A stretch of DNA of 64,000 bases from JAAXQD01 sp963790095 (lineage in GTDB: Bacteria; Desulfobacterota; Desulfobacteria; Desulfobacterales; UBA11574): positions 62,001 to 126,000 of the forward strand of contig CAWBNO010000022.1 of assembly GCA_963790095.1 (NCBI GenBank), in the 5' to 3' direction. The notes under the pieces were generated by a model. The model was not told the origin of the DNA, did no database searches, and saw only the letters and a list, made by a program, of their open reading frames with translations. Made by a program: the position numbers and the translations under genes. This document shows positions 34,260 to 44,321 of the stretch, piece after piece (the stretch's first letter is position 1; the number at the start of each line of letters is the position of its first letter).

Positions 34260-34359
34260 GCCTTTTCTTGGGATATAAATGATATTATTTATCCCAATGA
34301 ATCCCTACCAGATAACCGTTTAGAGGAACCGTTCAGAACGGCAGCGCCACGGCATATGC

Positions 34360-37300
34360 CTAAGTCGTTACAACCTCCACATCTCTATATCTGGGAAGTC
34401 CGGTGCCGGCAGGAATAATCCTTCCCATAATGACGTTCTCTTTGAGCCCCTGTAATGTATCCACTTTCCCGGCAATACTGGCGTCGGTAAGAACTTTTGT
34501 CGTCTCCTGGAACGAGGCGGCTGAGATAAAACTTTCAGTGGAAAGTGACGCTTTGGTAATCCCCAGAATAAGCGGTTCTGCAACAGCGGGTTTCTTCCCC
34601 TTTTCGATGATTGCACGGTTAGTTTCCTCAAAAATTTTCCGGTCGACCTGTTCTTCCAGAATGAATTCGGTATCTCCGGCATCGAGAACCTTAACCCGCT
34701 GCATCATCTGTCGCACAATGACCTCGATGTGCTTGTCATTAATCCGGACACCTTGCAATCGGTAAACTTCCTGCACCTCATCCACGAGATATCGTGCCAG
34801 GGCAATTTCACCCTTAATATTCAATATGTCCTGGGGGATGGCGGATCCACTGATCAGCGCCTCACCCGCCCGGATATAGTCCCCCTCATATACGTTGACA
34901 TGCTTGCCCCGTGAAATTAAATATTCTTTCTTTTCACCCACATCATCAATGGGGGTAACGGTGATTCTCTGTTTTCCTTTTTTGGTTGCCTTCGCTATTG
35001 AAACATACCCGTCGATCTGGCTCAACACCGCGGTTTCTTTCGGCTTTCGAACTTCAAAAAGTTCAGCCACCCTTGGGAGACCACCGGTAATATCTTTGGT
35101 TTTGGTGGTGGCTCTGGGCAGCTTCGCAATAACATCTCCAGCCTTAACCCCATCCCCTTCTTCAACCAGCAGAATGGCATTTATGGGCAGTAAATAACGT
35201 GCTTTGCCGGATGATTCCGTAAGGTTAGCGGTTTTTCCATCTTTATCCTTGATTGAAATCCTCGGACGTTCCTCGGCACTTTTAGATTCAATGATCGTAC
35301 GACTCGATTTCCCGGTGACGGGGTCGACTTTTTCCTGCATGGTTTTACCGGCGCTGATATCGCCGAATTTAACCGTACCATCGACTTCCGTTATAATCGG
35401 CGTTGCAAAAGGGTCCCACGTTACGAGAAGGTCTCCGGCTTTGACACGAACACCGTTTTTGACCTCGATGAGCGCGCCGTAAATGACCGGGAAACGCTCT
35501 CTTTCCCGCCCGGAATCTCCAACCACGGCAATTTCACCCCCCCGACGGTTCATAACAACAAATCGATTTTCTGTTTTTTCCACCACATTGAGATTGATAA
35601 ACTTAATTTTCCCGTCCGTCCTGGCTCTAATATCCGCCTGCTCAACTCTTCGGCTTGCGGTTCCACCGATGTGGAAGGTGCGCATGGTCAACTGGGTCCC
35701 GGGCTCTCCGATGGACTGGGCCGCAAGGATTCCCACGGCCTGACCGATTTCGATTTTGGTGCCGTGTGCGAGGTCTCGACCGTAGCACTTGGCACACACC
35801 CCTTGGCGACTCTTGCATGTCAGAACGGATCTTATTTTCACGCCCGTGAGCCCGACTTCTTCAATGGATTTTACAGCGTCTTCGTCCAGATCTTCTCCGG
35901 CTTTGACAATCACTTCATCTGTAAATGGATCGACGATGTCCTCTACGGCGACCCGCCCTAAAATTCTTTCTTCCAGGCGTTGTATAACTTCTCCACCCTC
36001 CATAAGAGACTCCACCTCGACACCCAGCATGGTACCGCAATCTTCCTCGTAAATAATGCAGTCTTGGGCAACGTCGGCGAGCCTCCGGGTAAGATATCCG
36101 GAGTTGGCGGTCTTGAGGGCCGTATCGGCGAGACCCTTTCTGGCGCCGTGGGTGGAAATGAAATATTGAAGCACGGAAAGGCCTTCCCGGAAATTGGCGC
36201 TAATGGGCGTTTCAATGATTTCACCCGATGGTTTTGCCATGAGTCCCCGCATCCCTGCAAGCTGACGCATCTGATCCTTACTCCCCCTGGCGCCGGAATC
36301 CGCCATCATATAGATGGAGTTGAAACTGTCTTCCACAACAGGCTTTCCCGCCTCGTCCAGGACAGGATTGCCATCACTGTCGATGACAGGGGACACCCGC
36401 AAGGCTTTCATCATCTCGTCCGCCACATCGTCGGTTGCCTTTGCCCAAATATCGATGACCTTGTTATATTTTTCACCTTGGGTGATAAGGCCCTCGGTAT
36501 ATTGCAGGCCGATCTTTTCGGCCTGTTTTTCGGCGTTTTTTAAAATATCCCATTTGGCCGACGGTATGATCATGTCGTCAATGGAAATGGATAGACCGCC
36601 TTCGGTGGAGTACTCGTACCCGATATCTTTTAACCGGTCGGAGAGGATGACCGTGGCCTTTGGGCCCAAGTTTCGGTATGCATAATCAACCAGTTCGGTC
36701 AACGTCCGTTTATCTCTGATGTTGTTGATCATGGAAAACGGTATCTCAGGTCGCTTGTCGATCACCTGAAAAATGTGGTGACCTTCATCGGCAAAAACAA
36801 TGTCGCTGATATCGCTTTCTTCAAGGGCAAAAATTTGGTCCGCACTCTCATCTGAAACACTGAATATACGTTTGAATTCGTCCTTTCTGCAAAGACCGAT
36901 AAGGCCTTCATTATCCCGGTCAAGTCCCTTGGAATATTGAGCGACCATTTCGATAAAATCGGCGCCGGACTGTAGATTTTCAAAAACAGCCTTGGCCTTG
37001 TCTTCTTCGGCAACCTCGATATGACGGAGCATCATGATGTTATCTTTGGGGATAATTTCCCATAAAAGGATGCGTCCCACCGTCGTATCAAACCTTTTTC
37101 CGTCGATCCGAACCGTTATTTTTGCATGAAGTTCCACGGCGTTGGCATCGTATGCACATCGGACCTCTTCAGGATTTGCAAATATTTTTCCTTCGCCTTT
37201 TGCCCCGGTTACCCCTCGGGTCATGTAATAGATACCGAGGACTATATCCTGACTGGGCACAATGATCGGACTACCATTGGCCGGGGAAAGGATGTTGTTG

Positions 37301-38760
37301 CTCGACAGCATCAATGCCCTGGCCTCAATCTGAGCTTCTACGGAAAGCGGTATATGAACCGCCATCTGATCACCGTCGAAGTCAGCATTAAACGCCGTAC
37401 AGACCAGTGGATGGAGCTGAATGGCCTTTCCCTCGATGAGAATCGGTTCGAATGCTTGAATACCCAGTCGGTGAAGGGTGGGCGCACGGTTTAAAAGAAC
37501 CGGATACTCTTTGACAACCTCATCCAATGTGTCCCAGACCTCTGGAACTTCTCGTTCCACCATCTTCTTGGCGCTTTTTACCGTGGAAACAAGCCCCTTT
37601 TGTTCAAGACGATAATAAACGAAGGGTTTGAACATCTCCAGGGCCATTTTCTTCGGCAAACCGCACTGGTGGAGCCTTAGATTCGGCCCGATGCTGATAA
37701 CGGTACGACCGGAATAATCGACCCGCTTGCCCAACAGGTTTTGTCTGAAACGCCCCTGCTTGCCTTTCAAAGTATCGCTGAGAGACTTTAACGGGCGTTT
37801 ATTGGTCCCCATAATCGCTCTGCCGTGCCGGCCGTTGTCAAAAAGAACGTCCATGGATTCCTGAAGCATCCGCTTCTCATTGCGGACAATAATGTCCGGC
37901 GCCTTTAATTCCATAAGGCGTTTTAAACGATTGTTCCGGTTAATGACCCTGCGATACAGATCATTGAGATCCGATGTGGCAAATCTTCCCCCCTCCAAAG
38001 GGACAAGGGGTCGCAAATCCGGCGGCAGGACAGGAATAACATCCATGATCATCCAGGTGGGATCGATTCCCGATCGTCTGAAGGAATCGATAATCCTGAG
38101 TCGTTTGGAGAGTTTCTGCCGTTTGGCAACAGATCCGGTGGAATTGATTTCGGCCTTCAATTCCTTGTATAGTGTTTCGAGTTCGATCTTCTCCAGTAGT
38201 TCTTTGATGGCTTCGGCACCGATTCCTGCTTCGAATTTGTTTCCGTAAATATCCCGGGCTTCTCGATACTTCTCTTCCGATAGAAGTTGATAGGCCTTTA
38301 GATCGGTTTCTTTAGGATCTATGACGATGTAGCTGTCAAAGTAAATGACCTTTTCAAGATTTTTTAGCGTCAGATCAATCAGATTGCCGATCTTGCTCGG
38401 AAGGCTTCTCAAAAACCATATATGAGAACAGGGTGTGGCGAGTTCGATGTGTGCCATCCGCTCCCGCCGGACCTTGGATTGAATCACCTCCACGCCGCAT
38501 TTCTCACAAATGACGCCCCGGTGTTTCATTCGCTTGTACTTGCCACAGTTACATTCGTAGTCCTTTGTCGGCCCGAAAATCTTGGCGCAGAAAAGACCGT
38601 CTCGTTCAGGCTTAAACGTTCGATAATTGATGGTTTCAGGCTTTTTAATCTCTCCATGCGACCATTTTAAAATCTCTTCGGGTGATGCCAGAGCAATCTT
38701 AACACCTGAAAAAAGCTTTGGATCAGTCGGTTTGGTGAAGAAATCGTATAAAGTTTCCAT
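34360..38760 (-). CDS. rpoC: DNA-directed RNA polymerase subunit beta' with an inserted parvulin-like domain
   Basis: The 1466-residue catalytic subunit keeps the N-terminal zinc site (C70, C72, C85, C88), the active-site NADFDGD motif (residues 458-464) and the trigger-loop/SI3 region. Between LLWEIIPK (about 572) and IPFSMINNIRDKRTL (about 673), where other RpoC proteins run on directly, about 100 extra residues are inserted. They read like a PpiC/parvulin peptidyl-prolyl isomerase: RHIEVAEEDKAKAVFENL, SGADFIEMVAQYSKG, NEGLIG, DQIFALEESDIS and EGHHIFQVIDKRPE. The insert lies just before the funnel/secondary channel domain. Apart from this, length and motifs are ordinary. It starts 13 nt after rpoB. 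Confidence 0.99.
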   Translation of the reverse strand: METLYDFFTKPTDPKLFSGVKIALASPEEILKWSHGEIKKPETINYRTFKPERDGLFCAKIFGPTKDYECNCGKYKRMKHRGVICEKCGVEVIQSKVRRERMAHIELATPCSHIWFLRSLPSKIGNLIDLTLKNLEKVIYFDSYIVIDPKETDLKAYQLLSEEKYREARDIYGNKFEAGIGAEAIKELLEKIELETLYKELKAEINSTGSVAKRQKLSKRLRIIDSFRRSGIDPTWMIMDVIPVLPPDLRPLVPLEGGRFATSDLNDLYRRVINRNNRLKRLMELKAPDIIVRNEKRMLQESMDVLFDNGRHGRAIMGTNKRPLKSLSDTLKGKQGRFRQNLLGKRVDYSGRTVISIGPNLRLHQCGLPKKMALEMFKPFVYYRLEQKGLVSTVKSAKKMVEREVPEVWDTLDEVVKEYPVLLNRAPTLHRLGIQAFEPILIEGKAIQLHPLVCTAFNADFDGDQMAVHIPLSVEAQIEARALMLSSNNILSPANGSPIIVPSQDIVLGIYYMTRGVTGAKGEGKIFANPEEVRCAYDANAVELHAKITVRIDGKRFDTTVGRILLWEIIPKDNIMMLRHIEVAEEDKAKAVFENLQSGADFIEMVAQYSKGLDRDNEGLIGLCRKDEFKRIFSVSDESADQIFALEESDISDIVFADEGHHIFQVIDKRPEIPFSMINNIRDKRTLTELVDYAYRNLGPKATVILSDRLKDIGYEYSTEGGLSISIDDMIIPSAKWDILKNAEKQAEKIGLQYTEGLITQGEKYNKVIDIWAKATDDVADEMMKALRVSPVIDSDGNPVLDEAGKPVVEDSFNSIYMMADSGARGSKDQMRQLAGMRGLMAKPSGEIIETPISANFREGLSVLQYFISTHGARKGLADTALKTANSGYLTRRLADVAQDCIIYEEDCGTMLGVEVESLMEGGEVIQRLEERILGRVAVEDIVDPFTDEVIVKAGEDLDEDAVKSIEEVGLTGVKIRSVLTCKSRQGVCAKCYGRDLAHGTKIEIGQAVGILAAQSIGEPGTQLTMRTFHIGGTASRRVEQADIRARTDGKIKFINLNVVEKTENRFVVMNRRGGEIAVVGDSGRERERFPVIYGALIEVKNGVRVKAGDLLVTWDPFATPIITEVDGTVKFGDISAGKTMQEKVDPVTGKSSRTIIESKSAEERPRISIKDKDGKTANLTESSGKARYLLPINAILLVEEGDGVKAGDVIAKLPRATTKTKDITGGLPRVAELFEVRKPKETAVLSQIDGYVSIAKATKKGKQRITVTPIDDVGEKKEYLISRGKHVNVYEGDYIRAGEALISGSAIPQDILNIKGEIALARYLVDEVQEVYRLQGVRINDKHIEVIVRQMMQRVKVLDAGDTEFILEEQVDRKIFEETNRAIIEKGKKPAVAEPLILGITKASLSTESFISAASFQETTKVLTDASIAGKVDTLQGLKENVIMGRIIPAGTGLPRYRDVEVVTT
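36745..37044 (-). other. Parvulin/PpiC-like domain insertion within RpoC (about residues 573-672)
   Basis: The segment has the order of parvulin elements: an RHI strand, an alpha helix, GADF and YS, a GLIG turn, the DQIFALEESDIS helix-turn (compare family xxxFxLKxGExS) and the final GHHIFQVIDKRPE strand (compare GYHIIKVEDR). Similarity is judged by eye. Several catalytic positions of active parvulins seem changed (for instance, no clear second His apart from HH near the end), so it may be a binding module and not an enzyme. Confidence 0.75.
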
Positions 38761-38773
38761 TTTTTTTCCTGTT

Positions 38774-41700
38774 TTATGTTTCTTCGATTAGGGTTATGTC
38801 CAGCCCCAAACTCTTTAATTCTTTTGTCAGCACCTTGAACGACTCGGGGAGGCCCGGATCGAGTGTATTCTGCCCTTTTACAATCTTTTCATACATGCGG
38901 GTTCTCCCCGCCATATCGTCGGATTTTACGGTTAAAAATTCTTGCAGCGCATGGGCCGCGCCATAAGCCTCCATGGCCCAGACTTCCATCTCACCCAGAC
39001 GCTGGCCGCCGAATTGCGCTTTTCCTCCCAGAGGCTGCTGGGTAACCAGTGAATAGGGACCGATAGATCTGGCATGGATTTTATCGTCCACCAGATGATG
39101 AAGCTTCAGCACATACATGGTTCCGACGGTGATTTTTTCTTTAAAAGGTTCGCCGGTTCGACCGTCATACAGCGTGGTCTGACCGGTGGAGCTCAGCCCC
39201 GCTTCGGTGAGGAGAGACTTGATTTCAGATTCCTTGGCCCCGTCAAAAACCGGTGTGGCCATATAAACACCGTCTCGGTAGTGTTTGACAAATTCCCGCA
39301 ATTCCTCATCGTCAAAGCCGTCGACCTTTTCCTGAACAGATGCTTCTGAAAATATTCGTTTAATTTTCTCTCGAAGGGCCTTGAGCTTCTGTTCTTCCAT
39401 CAGCTTGTTGAGTTGATCCCCAAGACCCTTGGCCGCCCATCCCATATGAATCTCCAGAACCTGGCCGACATTCATTCGGGAAGGAACGCCCAGGGGATTC
39501 AGGACCATATCCACCGGTGTACCGTCTTCAAAATAGGGCAGATCTTCCTGGGGAAGAATTCTCGATACGACGCCTTTATTACCGTGACGTCCGGCCATCT
39601 TGTCGCCCACGGACAGTTTTCGCTTCATGGCCACATAGACCTTAACCATTTTAATGACGCCCGGCGGAAGATCATCGCCTTTTTCATACCGGCTGACGTG
39701 TCGTTCAAAAGAATCTCTGCAAATCTCACACTGATTCCTGTATATTTCCAAAATGTCGTGGACCTGTTCGGTCAACTGCGGACTTTCCAGGACGATCCCT
39801 TCGAGCTGGGCCAGTGGTATTTTGGCCAGGGTCTCGGAATCTATCTTGCTCCCTTTCGAAATCAGAACTTTCTTGCCTTTTTTAAGGGGTGAATGACATT
39901 TCTGCCCCACGAGGATTTTTTCAAGCTCCGAACGGGCAACCGTTCCGATGACAACGAGTTTTTCATCCCTTTCTTTTTCAAGGGCAACGATCTCGCTATC
40001 TTCAATCGCTCGGGAACGGTCATCCTTTTCGACGCCCCGTCTTGAAAAAACCTTGGCATCAATGACGATCCCCTGAACACCGGGGGGTACCCGTAAAGAC
40101 GTATCCTTCACATCCCCGGCTTTTTCACCGAAAATGGCCCGCAAAAGTTTTTCTTCAGGAGAAAGCTGTGTTTCACCTTTGGGGGTAATCTTTCCCACCA
40201 GGATATCTCCCGGACCGACTTCCGCGCCCAATCGAATAATGCCGCTTTCGTCAAGATCCTTTAGGGCTTCTTCTCCCACATTCGGGATGTCCCGGGTAAT
40301 GTCTTCCTTGCCCAGCTTGGTGTCCCGGGCAAGAATTTCAAATTCTTCAATATGGACGGAGGTATAAACGCCGTCCCGGTGAAGCCTTTCCCCCACCAGA
40401 ATCGAATCCTCAAAATTATAACCACCCCACGGCATAAATGCCACGGTAATATTTTTCCCCAGAGCCAGTTCCCCGAAGTGTGTCGCCGGTCCGTCTGCAA
40501 TGATTTCCCCGGCCTTGACTTCCTGTCCTTTTCTGACGATGGGGCGTTGATTGAAACAGGTATTCTGGTTTGAACGGACGAATTTTGAAAGGTTGTGAAC
40601 CGTCACAGGCAGGTCGACGCCTGGGTCACCGTCCACCGTATTATTCCTCAGAACGATCCGGGACGCATTCACGTCCACCACGGTGGCATCGCGCTTTGCA
40701 ACCACTGTAACCCCCGAGTCTTTGGCAACCACGCCCTCAATTCCTGTACCCACAAGGGGTGCTTGACTAACGATCAGCGGAACTGCCTGACGCTGCATGT
40801 TCGATCCCATCAGTGCTCTGTTGGCGTCATCGTTTTCCAGAAACGGAATAAGGGATGCAGAAACACTGACAAGCTGGTTGGGAGAGATGTCCATCAGCTC
40901 GATATCTTCGGCTTTGACCATCATAAATTCTCCGCCGACTCTGGATGTTACCAACGGGTTGACATATTTCTTATTTTCATCGATCTGTGCATTGGCCTGG
41001 GCAATCGGGTGCTCCTTTTCCTCAAAAGCCGTGAGAAACCTGACCTCATCCTGAACAGTGGAATCTTTGACAACGCTGTACGGCGTTTCAATGAATCCAT
41101 ATTCATTGACCCGGGCATACGTGCTCAGAGATACAATAAGGCCGATGTTCGGACCTTCCGGCGTTTCTATGGGACAGATTCTCCCATAATGGGAAGGATG
41201 AACGTCCCTGACCTCAAACCCGGCTCTCTCCCGGGTCAACCCCCCCGGTCCCAGGGCACTCAGGCGACGCTTGTGGGTCGTTTCTGAAAGGGGGTTTGTC
41301 TGATCCATGAATTGACTGAGCTGGCTGGTCCCGAAGAACTCTTTAACCACAGCGGAAACAGGCTTGGGATTGGCCAGATCGTGCGGCATCAATGCATCGA
41401 CCTCCTGCAGACTCATCCGCTCTTTGATGGCACGTTCCATTCGAACCAATCCGATGCGGTACTGATTCTCCAAAAGCTCACCCACCGCACGCACCCGTCG
41501 ATTCCCCAGATGATCGATATCGTCGATGGTCCCCTGTGCGTCTTTGAGTTCTATGAGGGTTTTAGCTGCCAGGAGAACATCCTCTTTTCTGAGGGTTTTC
41601 AATTCAATGGAAGAATCAATGCCCAGGCGGATGTTAATCTTCATTCGCCCCACACCCGAAAGGTCGTAATAGGCCGATTTGAAAAACATGTGGTCGACAA

Positions 41701-42874
41701 AGTCCTGGGCCACCTCCGGCGTTGCCGGATTCCCGGGCCTGAGTCTTCGATATATTTCAATGAGCCCTTCTTCTTTTGTTTCGATCTTGTCCAGAAGGAG
41801 GGTTTTGTGAATCGAGTCACTGGTGGTGACGTCGTCGATGAACAGCAATTCAAATTCGGAAACACCGGCATCACCCAACGCTTTAAAATTTTCTTCGTTA
41901 AACGTCTCGTTGCATGTTACGATGGTGTCTCCGCTGTCTGGATGAACAATTGTTCGGGCAAATACTTTACCGGAAATATCTTCGACACTGATGGGAAGTA
42001 AGGTTATAGTGGCCGATTTTAACCGTTTGATTGCGGCTTTTGTAAACATGCGTCCTTTGGGCACAAGGATATCGCCGGTGTCGGGATCTTTGACATCCCG
42101 GCTCGCACGGTACCCCTTCACCAGATCCTCGTCGAATTCTTTGAAAATCCGTTTGCCCTGGATAAGAAACTTTTCTGTTTTGTAAAAATACGCCAGAATG
42201 TCTTCGGAACTAAAACCAAATGCTTTGAAAAGAATTGTAATCGGAAGTTTGCGACGGCGGTCGATTCGAATATTGACGATATCTTTGTGATCGATCTCCA
42301 TATCGATCCAGGATCCCCGAACAGGTATAATTCTGCACGTGTAAATAACTTTGCCGCTGGAATGGGTCTTCCCTTTGTCATGATCGAAAAACACACCGGA
42401 AGACCTGTGGAGCTGACTGACCACAGCACGTTCGGTCCCATTAATAATAAAGGTCCCATTTTCCGTCATCAACGGAATGGTACCGAAATAAATTTCCTGC
42501 TCTTTGATATCACGGATATTGGTGATTCCGGTTTCTTTGTCGATATCGTACACAACCAGTCTAACGGTGATACGGAGTGGAATTTCGTAAGTCATTCCCC
42601 GATGAATGCATTCCTGGACACTGTGCTTTATCTCACTGAATCGATAGGATACAAATTCGAGGGAAGCACTTCCGGTAAAATCCTTTATCGGAAATACCGA
42701 CTTGAATACAGCTTGCAATCCAATGTCTTTCCGCTTTTCCGGAGCAACATCTCTTTGTAAAAGCCGGTCGAATGATTCCCGTTGCACCGCGATAAGGTCA
42801 GGGATATCAACGATCTTTGGTATCTTCCCGAAACTCTTCCTTATCCGCTTATTTGCCAAAATCCTTTCCGACAT
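38774..42874 (-). CDS. rpoB: DNA-directed RNA polymerase subunit beta
   Basis: The 1366-residue subunit has the rifampicin-region sequence SQLSQFMDQTNPLSETTHKR with wild-type Asp, His and Ser positions. It also has the VHPSHYGRICPIETPEGPNIGL block, the MKRKLSVGDKMAGRHGNKGVVS motif and the C-terminal GGKAQFGGQRLGEMEVWA. No unusual insertion was noticed. It is preceded by a large hairpin after rplL. Confidence 0.99.
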   Translation of the reverse strand: MSERILANKRIRKSFGKIPKIVDIPDLIAVQRESFDRLLQRDVAPEKRKDIGLQAVFKSVFPIKDFTGSASLEFVSYRFSEIKHSVQECIHRGMTYEIPLRITVRLVVYDIDKETGITNIRDIKEQEIYFGTIPLMTENGTFIINGTERAVVSQLHRSSGVFFDHDKGKTHSSGKVIYTCRIIPVRGSWIDMEIDHKDIVNIRIDRRRKLPITILFKAFGFSSEDILAYFYKTEKFLIQGKRIFKEFDEDLVKGYRASRDVKDPDTGDILVPKGRMFTKAAIKRLKSATITLLPISVEDISGKVFARTIVHPDSGDTIVTCNETFNEENFKALGDAGVSEFELLFIDDVTTSDSIHKTLLLDKIETKEEGLIEIYRRLRPGNPATPEVAQDFVDHMFFKSAYYDLSGVGRMKINIRLGIDSSIELKTLRKEDVLLAAKTLIELKDAQGTIDDIDHLGNRRVRAVGELLENQYRIGLVRMERAIKERMSLQEVDALMPHDLANPKPVSAVVKEFFGTSQLSQFMDQTNPLSETTHKRRLSALGPGGLTRERAGFEVRDVHPSHYGRICPIETPEGPNIGLIVSLSTYARVNEYGFIETPYSVVKDSTVQDEVRFLTAFEEKEHPIAQANAQIDENKKYVNPLVTSRVGGEFMMVKAEDIELMDISPNQLVSVSASLIPFLENDDANRALMGSNMQRQAVPLIVSQAPLVGTGIEGVVAKDSGVTVVAKRDATVVDVNASRIVLRNNTVDGDPGVDLPVTVHNLSKFVRSNQNTCFNQRPIVRKGQEVKAGEIIADGPATHFGELALGKNITVAFMPWGGYNFEDSILVGERLHRDGVYTSVHIEEFEILARDTKLGKEDITRDIPNVGEEALKDLDESGIIRLGAEVGPGDILVGKITPKGETQLSPEEKLLRAIFGEKAGDVKDTSLRVPPGVQGIVIDAKVFSRRGVEKDDRSRAIEDSEIVALEKERDEKLVVIGTVARSELEKILVGQKCHSPLKKGKKVLISKGSKIDSETLAKIPLAQLEGIVLESPQLTEQVHDILEIYRNQCEICRDSFERHVSRYEKGDDLPPGVIKMVKVYVAMKRKLSVGDKMAGRHGNKGVVSRILPQEDLPYFEDGTPVDMVLNPLGVPSRMNVGQVLEIHMGWAAKGLGDQLNKLMEEQKLKALREKIKRIFSEASVQEKVDGFDDEELREFVKHYRDGVYMATPVFDGAKESEIKSLLTEAGLSSTGQTTLYDGRTGEPFKEKITVGTMYVLKLHHLVDDKIHARSIGPYSLVTQQPLGGKAQFGGQRLGEMEVWAMEAYGAAHALQEFLTVKSDDMAGRTRMYEKIVKGQNTLDPGLPESFKVLTKELKSLGLDITLIEET

Positions 42875-42924
42875 GGGGTCTCCAATATCTTAAATTGGGT
42901 TAAGGGTTATGGGTACCGATGACG

Positions 42925-42963
42925 GGGGATGGGGTATGGCCCATATGACCCAAACCCCTCCCC
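42925..42963. promoter_or_regulatory. Near-perfect 39-nt palindrome between rplL and rpoB (attenuator or processing site)
   Basis: The sequence GGGGATGGGGTATGGCCCAT, continuing to AACCCCTCCCC, pairs with itself around a central CATATG with few mismatches. In enterobacteria the rplL-rpoB gap holds an attenuator and an RNase III site; this hairpin is in the matching place. It lacks a T-run, so partial attenuation or processing is more likely than full termination. Confidence 0.6.
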
Positions 42964-43014
42964 GTTTCATCATTACCCACTGCCGATCAACTGTTGTGGA
43001 TGATCTTTTCTGGG

Positions 43015-43398
43015 TTACTTGATTTCAACCTGAGCACCGGCGTCCTCAAGCTGGGCCTTGATTTTTTCAGCCTCCTCCTTGGAAATGCCTTCCTTGACAG
43101 GCTTGGGGACTTCATCCACCAACGTTTTGGCATCTTTTAAGCCCAGGCCGGTAATGGCACGGACTTCCTTGATAACCTGTATCTTTTTGTCGCCGAATGT
43201 TGTCAGAATAACATCAAATTCGGTCTTTTCTTCTTCCGCGGCACCTCCGGCTTCAGTAGGAACCCCACCCGCAACAACCATGGGCGCAGCCGCGGAAACT
43301 CCGAATTTTTCTTCCATTTCTTTAACGAGCTCCGATAAATCAAGTACCGTCATATTTGCAATAAATTCAATTACATCTTCTTTTGTAATATCAGCCAT
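43015..43398 (-). CDS. rplL: 50S ribosomal protein L7/L12
   Basis: The 127-residue stalk protein has the N-terminal dimer domain (IANMTVLDLSELVKEMEEKFGVSAAA), a Glu/Ala-rich hinge and the factor-binding domain (KKIQVIKEVRAITGLGLKDAKTLVDEVPKPVKEG). Confidence 0.99.
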   Translation of the reverse strand: MADITKEDVIEFIANMTVLDLSELVKEMEEKFGVSAAAPMVVAGGVPTEAGGAAEEEKTEFDVILTTFGDKKIQVIKEVRAITGLGLKDAKTLVDEVPKPVKEGISKEEAEKIKAQLEDAGAQVEIK

Positions 43399-43513
43399 TT
43401 TATTTTTCCTCCAGCTTACCTATTAATGTCCTCTATATCTGTCGAATCATTGGTTGTTTAAATTAAATTAGTTGGATTCCCACACATCCGGTCGTTATGG
43501 TTTCTATCCATTG

Positions 43514-44035
43514 TCAACCCGCTTCTTTCTGATCCTTAACGGCCTGCAATACGTTCAAAAATTGCACCGGTATGGCGTTCAGGGTTCGGACGAAACCGGA
43601 AACAACCCCGTTTGCCGTCGAAAGGAACTGGCCGAGAAGCTCTTCACGGGAAGGCAGGGTCGCCAACGTCTTGATGGCACTTAAATCAAGCACCTTGCCG
43701 CCCATAACACCGGTTTTAATTTCCAGATTTTTGAACTCTCCTGAAAATTGCGTCAGAACCTTCGCCGGCGAAACCGGGTCGTCATAGCTAAGGGCAACGG
43801 CACTCGGACCTTTGAACCAGTCTTTGATCAGAGCGACATCGGTTTCCTCAGCAGCTCTTATAAGCAGTGAATTCTTGACCACCTTGTATTCGATTTCATG
43901 CTCTCTGAGCTTCCGCCTTAAGTCATTAATAGTGGTTACATCAAGGCCCTTGTAATCGGTTACAATTACAGCCGTGGACTTTGCAAACTTTTCATGAAGA
44001 TCTTTTACGATCTCTTTCTTTTTATCTATCCGCAC
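43514..44035 (-). CDS. rplJ: 50S ribosomal protein L10
   Basis: The 173-residue stalk base protein (KFAKSTAVIVTDYKGLDVTTINDLRRKLRE, EYKVVKNSLL, GPSAVALSYDDPVSPAKVL) anchors L7/L12 dimers by its C-terminal helix. The GTG start is supported by AGGAGG 11 nt upstream. An L10 leader RNA lies in its 5' region. Confidence 0.98.
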   Translation of the reverse strand: MRIDKKKEIVKDLHEKFAKSTAVIVTDYKGLDVTTINDLRRKLREHEIEYKVVKNSLLIRAAEETDVALIKDWFKGPSAVALSYDDPVSPAKVLTQFSGEFKNLEIKTGVMGGKVLDLSAIKTLATLPSREELLGQFLSTANGVVSGFVRTLNAIPVQFLNVLQAVKDQKEAG

Positions 44036-44097
44036 AACTCAATACACCTCCTTCCTTAATCCGTAAAAACCGGAGGCAACAACTTATCAAAATAGTT

Positions 44098-44152
44098 TGT
44101 CTCGGTAGGCCGGCTTCGCCGCTTAAACACAACCAAGTGCACCTACGGTCTT
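44098..44152 (-). promoter_or_regulatory. L10 leader (autoregulatory mRNA element of rplJ-rplL)
   Basis: Read on the - strand, ACCGTAGGTGCACTTGG is followed by a GGCGAAGCC hairpin and then GGCCTACCGAGA. The paired CCGTAGGTG and CCTACCGAGA halves are the conserved parts of the L10-L12 binding leader (Rfam L10_leader type), about 60-110 nt before the rplJ start. Excess L10-L12 binds such leaders and represses translation. Confidence 0.75.
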
Positions 44153-44321
44153 TGACAGAAATAATTTTATGAACCAAGTATGTTTAAAAAAATGTCACCA
44201 TCGGCACGCAGACAATCCGTTTTTCAAACGGGCTTTCCTCGGTGATTACGTCCAGAATCCTCGCGATTTGGTTTATATTGGGATGGAAAAATCAAAATTG
44301 CAAATCCACACTGGAAGCAGT

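Noticed and set aside
34270..34295. GGGATATAAATGA/ATTTATCCC hairpin after rpoC as a terminator
   Set aside because: It is AT-rich and weak with no T-run on the - strand; the strong promoter beside it argues for separate transcription, but termination here is not supported by sequence alone.
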